This document shows positions 7,182 to 14,060 of a stretch of DNA of 14,060 bases, piece after piece. Both the position numbers and the translations under genes were made by a program. Under the pieces are notes generated by a model. The model was not told the DNA's origin and searched no databases. It saw only the letters and a program-made list of their open reading frames with translations. Position 1 is the stretch's first letter. Each line of letters starts with the position of its first letter. Source of the stretch: JAWXVE01 sp044425555 (lineage in GTDB: Bacteria > Bacillota > Clostridia > Lachnospirales > Lachnospiraceae); the NCBI GenBank assembly GCA_044425555.1, contig JAWXVF010000061.1, positions 1 through 14,060 of the forward strand, written 5' to 3'.

Positions 7182-7250
7182 TTCTCGTCTCCTTCTCAAT
7201 TCGATGTTCTTAACACACTAGTACTAGAGGACCATCTTACTCTTGCAACG
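7182..7250 (-). promoter_or_regulatory. rplS 5' UTR, possible L19-type leader
   Basis: The predicted leader of about 70 nt contains complementary GATG/CATC (7236-7233 with 7206-7203) enclosing a 26-nt segment. Within it are a 10-nt palindrome CTAGTACTAG (7218-7227) and a GTGTTAAGAAC stretch. Short autoregulatory leaders before rplS are known in Firmicutes (the Rfam L19 leader family). I cannot confirm that this sequence belongs to that family. Confidence 0.3.
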
Positions 7251-7256
7251 CCTATT

Positions 7257-7285
7257 ATCATACCATAGCTACTTCGAAAAATCAA
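7257..7285 (-). promoter_or_regulatory. Promoter of rplS inside the end of aroQ
   Basis: A -35 TTGATT (7285-7280), a 17-nt spacer ending in TGG and a -10 TATGAT (7262-7257) form a good sigma-A promoter with an extended -10. It overlaps the last codons and stop of aroQ. The expected transcript start is near 7250. Confidence 0.65.
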
Positions 7286-7706
7286 GCACAAAATCAATTG
7301 CCTCTATATATCCAGCTAATCCTTTTCCCATAATCTGTTTGTCACATACTTCTTCTATTACAGAAGTCTTTCGAAATTCTTCTCTCTTTGTAATATCTGA
7401 AATATGCACCTCCACTTTAGGTACCATTATACTTGCTAAAGCATCTCGGATAGCATAACTATAATGAGTAAAAGCTCCTGCATTAATCAATAAGGCTTCT
7501 GTTTTATTATGGTATGCCTCTTGAATCTTATCAATAATAGCCCCCTCATGATTACTTTGAAATACTTCTATTTGAGTGTCTGATTCTTCCCCCTTCTTAG
7601 CAATCATCTCTAGTAAGTCATCGTAAGTCTGATTACCATACACACTTTTCTCTCGTATTCCCAGAAAATTTAAGTTAGGACCATTAATAATTAAAATGTT
7701 CTTCAT
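7269..7706 (-). CDS. aroQ: 3-Dehydroquinate dehydratase, type II
   Basis: A 145-residue cytoplasmic enzyme, the usual size for the dodecameric type II family. It converts 3-dehydroquinate to 3-dehydroshikimate. Conserved blocks are visible in order: INGPNLNFLGIREKSVYG with Arg18 and the catalytic Tyr23 on the mobile loop; FQSNHEG at about 49-55; INAGAFTHYS with Asn75 and His81; and VEVHISDI..REEFR with Glu99, the catalytic base partner His101 and Arg112. The ATG start overlaps the stop of aroK as ATGA (7703-7706), pointing to translational coupling. It lies last in yqeG-aroE-aroK-aroQ, next to the enzymes that act directly after it in the pathway. Confidence 0.96.
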   Translation of the reverse strand: MKNILIINGPNLNFLGIREKSVYGNQTYDDLLEMIAKKGEESDTQIEVFQSNHEGAIIDKIQEAYHNKTEALLINAGAFTHYSYAIRDALASIMVPKVEVHISDITKREEFRKTSVIEEVCDKQIMGKGLAGYIEAIDFVLDFSK

Positions 7707-8212
7707 TGGATTCTCCTCTTTATTTCCTCACATATCCCCTTAACAGATTTCCCGTCTGTTTCTACTATATAGTTAGCTACCATTTGATAGATTTCTTCAC
7801 GTTCTTCTAATAAAGAGGCTATTTTTTCTTTAGGATTCGCTGTTTGTAACAGAGGTCTCCTAGTATTGCCTTTCACTCGCTCCCATAAGGTATCTACTGT
7901 CGCCTTTAAGTAGATCACTCCCTTTTGGCTCTTAAGACATTCTTGGTTATCTATAGTAATAGGTAATCCTCCTCCTACAGATATTACGAGATCTTCCTTT
8001 CGTTTCAACACTCTTTGTAGCAAATTCACTTCTAACCTACGAAAATAAGGTTCTCCCTCCTCTTTAAATATATTCGAAATACTTCGTCCTTCCTCATCTT
8101 CAATTAAGGCATCCATGTCTACTAACTCAAATTGTAATTCTTTAGACAAGGCTTTTCCCACGCTAGATTTTCCACATCCCATACAACCAACTAAAATAAT
8201 TTGTCTTCTCAT
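7703..8212 (-). CDS. aroK: Shikimate kinase
   Basis: A 169-residue P-loop kinase that phosphorylates shikimate at the 3-OH with ATP. The Walker A motif is GCMGCGKSS (9-17). The shikimate-binding DMDALIE contains Asp34. YFRRLE includes Arg58, SVGGG at about 79-82 is the Walker B-like glycine motif, and the lid arginine is in TRRPLL. The adenine-loop region follows. The ATG start overlaps the aroE stop by ATGA (8209-8212), and its own TGA overlaps the aroQ ATG. The length is normal for AroK/AroL, with no fusion to other pathway domains. Confidence 0.96.
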   Translation of the reverse strand: MRRQIILVGCMGCGKSSVGKALSKELQFELVDMDALIEDEEGRSISNIFKEEGEPYFRRLEVNLLQRVLKRKEDLVISVGGGLPITIDNQECLKSQKGVIYLKATVDTLWERVKGNTRRPLLQTANPKEKIASLLEEREEIYQMVANYIVETDGKSVKGICEEIKRRIQ

Positions 8213-9069
8213 AATTCCATTACTTCTTTCATTTGTTCATATAAATCCTCTATCACACGACTTGGAATCTTACAATTATTCCATATTTCATAAGCTTCCA
8301 CCCCTTGATAAAGCAACATCTTTAGACCATTATACGCTTGCCCACCTGATTCCTTAACACACTTTATGAATTTCGTTTCAAATGGTTGATATACAATATC
8401 AAATCCCACTGCTACTCTCTTATAAAAGTTCTCATCTTCAATAATCACATGTTCTGGATTAGACAATCCTACACTACTTGCTTGAATCACAACTACTTGT
8501 TCCTTAGTAATCTTACCATAATCACCAAGTGCCATAGGCTTAATTGTATCTCTTTGAAAATACGTATTCACATGATCTGCAATTTCTACTGCTTTCTCTA
8601 GCGTTCTATTTAATAGATAAATCTCTTTTGCACCTTCCTTGGCACATAAAAATCCTGCTGTTCGTCCTGTACCACCTGCCCCTAATATGATAATCGTTTT
8701 CCCTTGCAAGGTAATACCTTCTGATTCCATAGCACGTTTTAATCCATACAAATCTGTATTGTATCCTTCGTAACCATTTTCTCTACGCACTAGAGTATTG
8801 ACTGAACCAATTGCTTTTGCTAAAGGGTCTATAGCTAGAAGAGAGTCTATCACTTCACTTTTATAAGGAACAGTTACATTCATTCCTACTATATTAAGGT
8901 GAAACGCCCCCTTAATTGCTTGGTCTAGTTGCGACGTTACATGAAATGGCACATAGACCATATTTCTCTGTTCACTTTCTGCTAACACTCTATGAATCAA
9001 AGGCGATATCGTATGAGCAATCGGATTCCCTATGACTCCAAATACGTTTGTTCTTCCATTTACTTGCAT
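8209..9069 (-). CDS. aroE: Shikimate dehydrogenase (NADP)
   Basis: A 286-residue enzyme reducing 3-dehydroshikimate to shikimate. The start is the ATG at 9069 (MQVNGRTNVFGVIG), with AGAGG 7 nt upstream. A longer frame reading back to 9120 would overlap yqeG and precede the conserved N-terminus, so I reject it. The shikimate-binding SP is at about 22-23 and NVTVPYK carries catalytic Lys70. GSVNTL contains Asn91, and YNTDLYG the catalytic Asp106. The NADP loop GAGGTGRT is at about 130-137 and NRT, giving NADPH preference, at 154-156. The usual NATPVG motif appears as QASSVGL, a mild variation. It begins 4 bp after the yqeG stop, which lies inside the aroE ribosome binding region. Confidence 0.95.
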   Translation of the reverse strand: MQVNGRTNVFGVIGNPIAHTISPLIHRVLAESEQRNMVYVPFHVTSQLDQAIKGAFHLNIVGMNVTVPYKSEVIDSLLAIDPLAKAIGSVNTLVRRENGYEGYNTDLYGLKRAMESEGITLQGKTIIILGAGGTGRTAGFLCAKEGAKEIYLLNRTLEKAVEIADHVNTYFQRDTIKPMALGDYGKITKEQVVVIQASSVGLSNPEHVIIEDENFYKRVAVGFDIVYQPFETKFIKCVKESGGQAYNGLKMLLYQGVEAYEIWNNCKIPSRVIEDLYEQMKEVMEL

Positions 9070-9073
9070 ACGA

Positions 9074-9580
9074 TTACCTCTTCTTACGAATACTTCTTCT
9101 ATAGAAGTATAGCACCACAATTTCTAAATATCTCTTTAATACAATCTGAAACTCTTCTTTCTTATGAATAGGTTTCACCAAATACGACGGTATTCCAACT
9201 CTTTTTGCTCCATAGATATCAGTAAATATCTGATCTCCTACAAAAATAGTAGATTGTATACTTGTCTTCATAATCATCATTGCCTTAATATAATTCCTGC
9301 CATTTGGTTTATTCGCCTTTTCTATAAAAGGTACCTCTAATTCATTGGCCATCGACTCTACCCTTGGTCGTTTATTATTCGATAGCAACGTAATGTCAAA
9401 GCCAATCTCCTTTAATCTCTTCATTAAATCTACACATCTTTTATCAGCAGGTTTTCCATGTGGAACAAGGGTATTATCAATATCATATATAATCCCTCTT
9501 ACTCCTTTTTCATATAGTTCTTCATAAGGAATCACATACGCACTATCTACTGCATGGTCTGGATAGAATCTTTGCAACAT
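9074..9580 (-). CDS. yqeG: YqeG family HAD-superfamily phosphatase
   Basis: A 168-residue haloacid dehalogenase-type phosphatase of the small YqeG (IIIA) group. Motif I is YDIDNTLV (nucleophile Asp33, acid Asp35), motif II LLSNN (Ser67), motif III Lys in KANKPNG and motif IV VGDQIFTD (Asp116, Asp121). The C-terminus is hydrophobic then basic. The physiological substrate of the family is not settled. I prefer the ATG at 9580 (MLQRFYPD): GAAGG is 9 nt away, while the ATG at 9586 is only 3 nt from it. In Bacillus, yqeG also lies close to aroE, so the linkage is conserved. It is the first gene of the shikimate block and has a candidate promoter at 9622-9650. Confidence 0.9.
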   Translation of the reverse strand: MLQRFYPDHAVDSAYVIPYEELYEKGVRGIIYDIDNTLVPHGKPADKRCVDLMKRLKEIGFDITLLSNNKRPRVESMANELEVPFIEKANKPNGRNYIKAMMIMKTSIQSTIFVGDQIFTDIYGAKRVGIPSYLVKPIHKKEEFQIVLKRYLEIVVLYFYRRSIRKKR

Positions 9581-9621
9581 AATCATTATCCTTCTTTCAT
9601 CTTTTATGCCTATCTATTATT

Positions 9622-9650
9622 ACTTTACCACATCTTTTCTCTTTCGTAAA
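9622..9650 (-). promoter_or_regulatory. Candidate promoter for yqeG-aroE-aroK-aroQ
   Basis: A -35 TTTACG (9650-9645), a 17-nt spacer ending in TGG and a -10 TAAAGT (9627-9622) lie in the gap between recG and yqeG. The hexamers are moderate, but the extended TGG helps. No terminator is seen after recG, so read-through from recG could also feed the block. Confidence 0.4.
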
Positions 9651-9701
9651 TCCTCCTTTTATCGTATATTTTTTCTGTTACCTGTATATGCAAATCTCCG
9701 T

Positions 9702-11675
9702 TTACCCTCTATAACACTCCACTGCACACTGATGGGCTTCTCTCAACAACTGGGCATCTTCCATAATATCCCCCAACCGAAACATCATCTCTCCACTTTG
9801 GCGGATACCACCTAAATCTCCTGATCCACGAAGTTCCATATCTTTCTTAGCAATATAGAATCCATCGTTAGATTGATTCAAGATTTCTAATCGCTCTTTT
9901 GCACTCTTACTCTTGGTTGTGTTTACTAGAATACAATAGGATTGAGACATACCACGTCCTACACGTCCTCTTAATTGATGAAGTTGTGCCAATCCAAATT
10001 GTTGTGCATCTTCAATCATCATCACCGTAGCATTTGGCACATTGATTCCCACTTCAATGACTGTAGTTGATACTAGAATCTGAATCTCTCCCCTACCAAA
10101 ACGCATCATAATCTCATCTTTCAAGGCAGGTTTCATTTTTCCATGTAGATATTCTATTACCATATTCTTAGGAAAATATTCTCGTAGCTTCTTCGTATAA
10201 TCCACTACATTTTCAAGCCCTCTATCTACTTCTGTTTCCTCTACCATAGAACAGATAATATACGTTTGATGCCCTTGTTCCACTTGCTCTTTGATAAAAT
10301 CATATGATTTTCTACGTACCATAGGGTCTATCACACAATTTTGAATACGCAATCGATTCTTTGGAAGTTCATCAATAATAGAAAGTTCAATGTCTGCATA
10401 CAATACTAATGCTAACGTTCTTGGAATCGGTGTAGCACTCATGACTAAGACGTGTGGTTGATTTCCTTTTTCCGTCAAACCTTCTCTTTGCCTCACTCCA
10501 AAACGATGTTGTTCATCTGTAATTACAAGGGTAAGATTATGATAGTCCACACTCTCTTGGATTAAAGCATGGGTACCAATTATTATGTGTGCTGTTCCTT
10601 CTACTATTTGTTCCCTAGCCAACCTCTTTTCCTTTGCCGTAAGAGAACCCGTTACTAGAATCGGTACCATAGACAATTGATTTTCTTCTAATAATGCAAG
10701 TAATCCATCATAATGTTGTTTCGCTAGTACCTCCGTAGGTACCATTAATGCTCCCTGTCCCCCATTTCCCACACACATAATCAATGCTAAATAGGCTATA
10801 ATTGTCTTTCCCGAACCAACATCCCCTTGCACTAAGCGATTCATAACATAAGTACTCGCTAAGTCCACTTGCACTTCTTCCCACACTCGTTTCTGTGCCT
10901 TGGTCAATTCATATGGCAACTTCTTCAAAATCACATTCGTTTCTTCCACAGGTTCCATAATATGTTGATTCTTACAACTAATCCGTTCTTCTCTCATGGT
11001 TAACAAGCGATAGAAATACTCATAAAATTCTTGGAACACTAACCGTCTTCTTGCTTGTTCTAGTTCTTCTCTTTCTTCCGAACTATGAATCTGCCAAATA
11101 GCTTTTTGAAACGCAATTACATTCCCCTTTTCAAGGACATATTGTGGTAAAGGATCCCTTAGTTCCTCTACCATTTCTAATGCCTGTTGTACACTTTTTC
11201 GAATCATTTGATTGGAAATTCCTTTTGTAAGAGAATAAATAGGTTGATATTTTCCTTGTAACAATTCATATTGTTTCCTTGTATACAACGTTGGTTGTTC
11301 CATTCTATATTGATTATTCCTCACTTGAATAGAACCTCTTAGAAAAGTAGAAGCTCCTCTATATAATACTTTTTGTAAATAAGGCATATTGTAAAATGTC
11401 AGAACCAACTCACTCGTTCCATCCGTAACTAAATACTTAGAAATATATAAATGTTTTACTTTTTTCGATTCTAATTGTTTTGCAACAGTTACTTCAACAA
11501 TTCCTACATCTTCCAAAGCCGCCTTTTGAATAGACATAGGATTATCATAATATTCATAGCGACTCGGAAAATGATACAATAAATCTTCTATAGTAATAAT
11601 CTCTAACTTTTCAAATAGCTGTTGTGTCTTCCCACCAATTCCTTTTAAAGAAAGTATAGGGTCTTCTATTTTCAT
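9702..11675 (-). CDS. recG: ATP-dependent DNA helicase RecG
   Basis: A 657-residue superfamily 2 helicase that remodels stalled replication forks and recombination intermediates. The N-terminus begins with a helix-hairpin-helix-like stretch, LSLKGIGGKT. The OB-fold wedge domain follows (about 55-150). Helicase motifs: Q/Walker A GDVGSGKT (284-291), DEQHRFG (387-393, the RecG form of DEAH) and SATPIPRT (413-420). The C-terminal half has ILVSTTVIEVGINVPNA and QLHQLRGRVGRG. It is a little shorter than typical family members (about 680-690) but intact. The start is ATG with GGAG 8 nt upstream. It follows yloU-fakA, a neighbourhood also known in Bacillus. A terminator lies only 25 nt before its start. 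Confidence 0.97.
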   Translation of the reverse strand: MKIEDPILSLKGIGGKTQQLFEKLEIITIEDLLYHFPSRYEYYDNPMSIQKAALEDVGIVEVTVAKQLESKKVKHLYISKYLVTDGTSELVLTFYNMPYLQKVLYRGASTFLRGSIQVRNNQYRMEQPTLYTRKQYELLQGKYQPIYSLTKGISNQMIRKSVQQALEMVEELRDPLPQYVLEKGNVIAFQKAIWQIHSSEEREELEQARRRLVFQEFYEYFYRLLTMREERISCKNQHIMEPVEETNVILKKLPYELTKAQKRVWEEVQVDLASTYVMNRLVQGDVGSGKTIIAYLALIMCVGNGGQGALMVPTEVLAKQHYDGLLALLEENQLSMVPILVTGSLTAKEKRLAREQIVEGTAHIIIGTHALIQESVDYHNLTLVITDEQHRFGVRQREGLTEKGNQPHVLVMSATPIPRTLALVLYADIELSIIDELPKNRLRIQNCVIDPMVRRKSYDFIKEQVEQGHQTYIICSMVEETEVDRGLENVVDYTKKLREYFPKNMVIEYLHGKMKPALKDEIMMRFGRGEIQILVSTTVIEVGINVPNATVMMIEDAQQFGLAQLHQLRGRVGRGMSQSYCILVNTTKSKSAKERLEILNQSNDGFYIAKKDMELRGSGDLGGIRQSGEMMFRLGDIMEDAQLLREAHQCAVECYRG

Positions 11676-11699
11676 GGTTTTTTCTCCATTTGATGTAAC

Positions 11700-11728
11700 A
11701 AAAAAGGGACACTATTGGTCCCTTTTTT
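11700..11728 (-). terminator. Terminator (or attenuator) between fakA and recG
   Basis: A perfect 11-bp stem (11700-11710 with 11718-11728, AAAAAAGGGAC and complement) has a 7-nt loop and a T-tract on the minus strand. It lies 19 nt after the fakA stop and ends 25 nt before the recG start codon. No promoter fits between it and recG. Confidence 0.85.
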
Positions 11729-11746
11729 CCAATCATTATTCTTCTT

Positions 11747-13399
11747 TTATTCCACTGATATTACATAATAATAAATCGGTTGACCACCATATTGTAATTC
11801 TACATCACACCTTTTATAGGTTTTTTGAATCTTATCCTGCATAGCTTGCGCATCTTCTTTTGATACTTCAGCACCGTAGTAAATACTAATTAATTCACTA
11901 CTCTCCTCTATCATCTTCTCCACTAACTCAAAAGTAATAGCTTTTAAATCAGTACCTACCGAAAGAATCCCCTTATCGCCAATTCCCATGTAATCATTTT
12001 GCTTAATAGCAATATCGTCAATTATTGTATCACGAACTGCATACGTAACTTGCCCTGTTTTTACTCGTGAAATCTCTTCTAAAATAGTAGCTTCATTTTC
12101 TTGTGGTGACAAATCTGCAATTACATTAATAATAGCTGTAATTCCTTGTGGCACTGTAGTCGTTGGAATAACAATCACTTCTTTATCCTCCACTAAGGAT
12201 TTCACTTGGTTCGCTGCGAGAATAATATTCTTGTTATTTGGTAAAATAAATACGGTTTCTGCATTTACTTGCTCAATGGCTTTCATCATATCTTCCGTAC
12301 TTGGGTTCATTGTCTGACCACCTTCTATGAGGTAGTCTACTCCTAGTTGCTTGAAGATTTCATTCATTCCCTCTCCAATACTAACCGCAATAAAACCAAT
12401 TTTTTTCTTTTCTAATGCTACCTTTTCTTCTTGCTTTTTAATCTTTTCCAAATTCTCTAAACGCATATTATCAATCTTTAGATTCGTTAACTGACCAATC
12501 TTTAGTGCCTTTTGGATTGCAAGTCCTGGATCATTGGTATGCACATGAACTTTTACCACCTCATCATCAGCCACTACTACAATAGAATCTCCAATAGACT
12601 CTAAAAATGTTTTTAATTGCATTTCTTTATTCTGAGAGATTTCTTTCTCCGTTAGAATAATAAATTCTGTACAATATCCAAACTTAATGTCCTCTCCCAC
12701 AGGGTGAACATCGCCCCCTCCTTGGGATACAGCTGTTGTCAAGTCGAATTCAAAGGAACTAGAATAATCTACTTCTTTTCCAAGAAAAGCATCGTAAGCT
12801 CCTTGTAATACTTCTAACAAACCTTGCCCACCAGAGTCTACCACGCCTGCTTGTTTTAACACTGGCAACATCTCAGGGGTTTGACTTAATACGTATTCTG
12901 TATGTTCTAATACTTCTTGAAAGACTGCTTCTAAATCAATTCTACCCTCTGCAACCAATTCTTGCATTTTCTCTGCTGCCCCTTTTGCAACAGTAAGAAT
13001 CGTTCCTTCTTTGGGTTTCATAACTGCCTTATAAGCTGTTTCTACTGCACTATTCATCGCAATTGCTAGGTCTTCTATCGTAATTTCTTCTACTTCTTTT
13101 AACTCTTTCGTAAAACCACGAAATAATTGAGACAAAATTACACCAGAATTCCCTCTTGCACCACGTAAAGATCCCATGGAAATAGCTTTGGCAATATCTG
13201 CCATTTGTGCTTCTTCTCCTGCTGCAACTACTTCTTTACAAGCTGCCATAATCGTCAAGGACATATTCGTCCCCGTATCACCATCTGGTACTGGAAATAC
13301 ATTTAATTCATTAATCCATTCTTTCTTATATTCGAGATTCTTTGCTCCTGCCAAAAACATCTTAATCAACATCTTAGCATCGATTGTACTTAAAGCCAC
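11747..13399 (-). CDS. fakA: Fatty acid kinase ATP-binding subunit FakA (DAK/DhaL family, YloV)
   Basis: A 550-residue protein matching the YloV/FakA family, which phosphorylates FakB-bound fatty acids in Firmicutes for entry into phospholipids. The N-terminal DhaL-like ATP domain (about 1-205) has NVFPVPDGDTGTN with Mg-binding Asp39 and Asp41, then SLRGARGNSGVILSQ, EGTILTVAKGA and VVDSGGQGLLE. The middle domain carries GYCTEF (about 241) and VHVHTNDPG (about 284-292), the His pair known in FakA. The C-terminal domain (about 333-550) is the FakB-interacting type. The start is GTG with AAGGAGG 9 nt upstream. It lies 14 bp after yloU, so the two are co-transcribed. No FakB (DegV) gene is in the window. 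The fatty-acid role is by family, not shown here. Confidence 0.92.
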   Translation of the reverse strand: MALSTIDAKMLIKMFLAGAKNLEYKKEWINELNVFPVPDGDTGTNMSLTIMAACKEVVAAGEEAQMADIAKAISMGSLRGARGNSGVILSQLFRGFTKELKEVEEITIEDLAIAMNSAVETAYKAVMKPKEGTILTVAKGAAEKMQELVAEGRIDLEAVFQEVLEHTEYVLSQTPEMLPVLKQAGVVDSGGQGLLEVLQGAYDAFLGKEVDYSSSFEFDLTTAVSQGGGDVHPVGEDIKFGYCTEFIILTEKEISQNKEMQLKTFLESIGDSIVVVADDEVVKVHVHTNDPGLAIQKALKIGQLTNLKIDNMRLENLEKIKKQEEKVALEKKKIGFIAVSIGEGMNEIFKQLGVDYLIEGGQTMNPSTEDMMKAIEQVNAETVFILPNNKNIILAANQVKSLVEDKEVIVIPTTTVPQGITAIINVIADLSPQENEATILEEISRVKTGQVTYAVRDTIIDDIAIKQNDYMGIGDKGILSVGTDLKAITFELVEKMIEESSELISIYYGAEVSKEDAQAMQDKIQKTYKRCDVELQYGGQPIYYYVISVE

Positions 13400-13413
13400 T
13401 ACTAACTTCCTCC

Positions 13414-13773
13414 TTAATCAATCACTCTGACACCTTCGACGAAGATGTTTATTTGTTCCATTTCTAACCCTGTAAAATTCTCTACTTTATACTTTACGTT
13501 GCTCTTTAAATTCTCAGCTATGGTAAGAATATTCACACCATACGAAACAATAATGTGAAAATTAATCGTTAACTTTTGGTTTGGATTTGCCATTACTTGG
13601 ATTCCAGTTGTAATGCTATCTAACTTCAATAGTTTTACAATACCATCTTTTACATTTACACTAGCCATGCCAACTACTCCAAAACATTCCACTGCCACAG
13701 AACCTGCATATTGTGCAATTACTTCGTTGTCAATGGTAATGCTCCCATTGTGTGTATCCATAGAACCTTTCAT
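13414..13773 (-). CDS. yloU: Asp23/Gls24 family envelope-stress protein (YloU)
   Basis: A 119-residue soluble protein of the Asp23/Gls24 family. Such proteins are abundant near the membrane and linked to cell-envelope homeostasis, but the molecular function is not known. Visible family features are GSITIDNEVIAQYAGSVAVE, then CFGVVGMA, the alternating hydrophobic strand KLTINFHIIVSYGVNI and a C-terminal helix and strand ending in NIFVEGVRVID. There is no membrane span or signal peptide. The ATG at 13773 has AGGAGG 6 nt upstream, so I prefer it to the ATG four codons later. It is paired with fakA as in Bacillus and many clostridia. It is transcribed from a promoter with a perfect -10 about 35 nt upstream. 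Confidence 0.93.
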   Translation of the reverse strand: MKGSMDTHNGSITIDNEVIAQYAGSVAVECFGVVGMASVNVKDGIVKLLKLDSITTGIQVMANPNQKLTINFHIIVSYGVNILTIAENLKSNVKYKVENFTGLEMEQINIFVEGVRVID

Positions 13774-13807
13774 AAGTATCCTCCTATTCTAAATTGACTA
13801 CTTTTTT

Positions 13808-13813
13808 ATTATA
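13808..13813 (-). promoter_or_regulatory. -10 element of the yloU-fakA promoter
   Basis: A perfect TATAAT on the minus strand lies 34 nt before the yloU start codon. The -35 region at 17-18 nt spacing (TTTCAT or ATTTCA) is weak, which may mean dependence on another factor. Confidence 0.55.
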
Positions 13814-13888
13814 ACCTCTTTTTCCTAAAAATGAAATAGGGAAATAAAAAGTCTTACACATTTCCGTCATTTAATTGTAATTTATAAA

Positions 13889-13921
13889 AGAAGTATTTCG
13901 CTAAACTAGCCAAATACTTCT
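13889..13921 (-). terminator. Hairpin terminator upstream of the yloU promoter
   Basis: Arms AGAAGTATTT (13889-13898) and AAATACTTCT (13912-13921) pair perfectly. Beyond one C-C mismatch, GCTA pairs with TAGC around a 3-nt AAC loop. On the minus strand the stem runs into TTTTATAAATT. It would end the transcript of a gene to the right, whose 3' end may be at 14000-14060. Confidence 0.6.
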
Positions 13922-13999
13922 TCTACCTTACGTTCTATCATGATCACATTCTATACATAGTTTACTATACTAGCTTAAATTGCTCAATAGATTCTTTCA

Positions 14000-14060
14000 T
14001 CACAGTAGGGTTGTTTCATGAAGCCTCTGTTTTTTAAGTTCGCTTTTTAATTTCTCTGTT
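14000..14060 (-). CDS. Possible 3' end of an unidentified gene (partial)
   Basis: One minus-strand frame stays open from the window edge for 19 codons and ends in TGA (14002-14000). It encodes a charged amphipathic tail, EKLKSELKKQRLHE. The other two minus frames meet stops within 27 nt of the edge. The terminator at 13889-13921 lies downstream at a sensible distance. The piece is too short to identify. It could also be chance, and nothing else is visible between it and the terminator. Confidence 0.3.
   Translation of the reverse strand, partial: TEKLKSELKKQRLHETTLL

Noticed and set aside
9070..9120. Longer aroE starting at 9120
   Set aside because: It would overlap yqeG by about 47 nt, and the extra residues precede the conserved N-terminus. 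The ATG at 9069 has a good ribosome binding site.
9595..9662. Shine-Dalgarno-like GGAGG before ACG, suggesting a tiny gene between recG and yqeG
   Set aside because: No proper start codon at a sensible distance, and the same bases form a plausible -35 element.
1..14060. CRISPR array, phage defence system, tRNA or rRNA genes
   Set aside because: No regularly spaced repeats, defence-type proteins or structural RNA signatures were seen on either strand.

Overview
The window is AT-rich, and every gene that can be supported lies on the minus strand. It looks like chromosomal DNA of an anaerobic Firmicute, most likely a Clostridia/Lachnospiraceae-type bacterium. The evidence is strong GGAGG-type ribosome binding sites, frequent GTG starts, clostridial-style proteins (Asp23/YloU-FakA, YqeG, a CUT1 sugar ABC system without its own ATPase) and a bacterial group IIC intron. 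No tRNA, rRNA, CRISPR array or prophage is visible. Most of the content is housekeeping. The less ordinary signals are regulatory or mobile and sit mainly in the left part.

Layout in the direction of transcription (right to left). At the far right edge there is perhaps the 3' end of an unidentified gene (14000-14060) and a hairpin terminator. A promoter then drives yloU (Asp23/Gls24 family) and fakA (fatty acid kinase ATP-binding subunit, DAK/DhaL family). A strong terminator follows, and recG starts only 25 nt after it. Next comes a compact shikimate block: yqeG (HAD phosphatase), aroE, aroK, aroQ. Its members overlap or nearly touch, with ATGA overlaps at aroE/aroK and aroK/aroQ, so they are probably translationally coupled. 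aroE, aroK and aroQ carry out the dehydroquinate to shikimate-3-phosphate steps. rplS (ribosomal protein L19) follows with its own promoter overlapping the end of aroQ, a possible structured leader, and a 15-bp terminator stem.

The next unit is a carbohydrate uptake operon: an extended -10 promoter, a palindromic 5'-UTR element, a lipoprotein solute-binding protein and two permeases. It is followed by an aldo/keto reductase and a thioredoxin reductase (trxB) that may be co-transcribed. No ATPase, glycosidase or regulator is present, so the transporter probably uses a shared MsmK/MsmX-type ATPase encoded elsewhere.

The last gene is a secreted NlpC/P60 peptidoglycan hydrolase with two SH3-like domains. 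It has a near-consensus sigma-A promoter and, next to it, a direct repeat matching the WalR (YycF) box, TGTAAC-N5-TGTAAC. Its transcript ends in a strong terminator. Eight nucleotides beyond the T-tract, the 5' end of a group IIC intron begins at 184 and runs out of the window at position 1. This is the classic IIC target, and a 4-bp EBS1/IBS1 pairing can be read directly.
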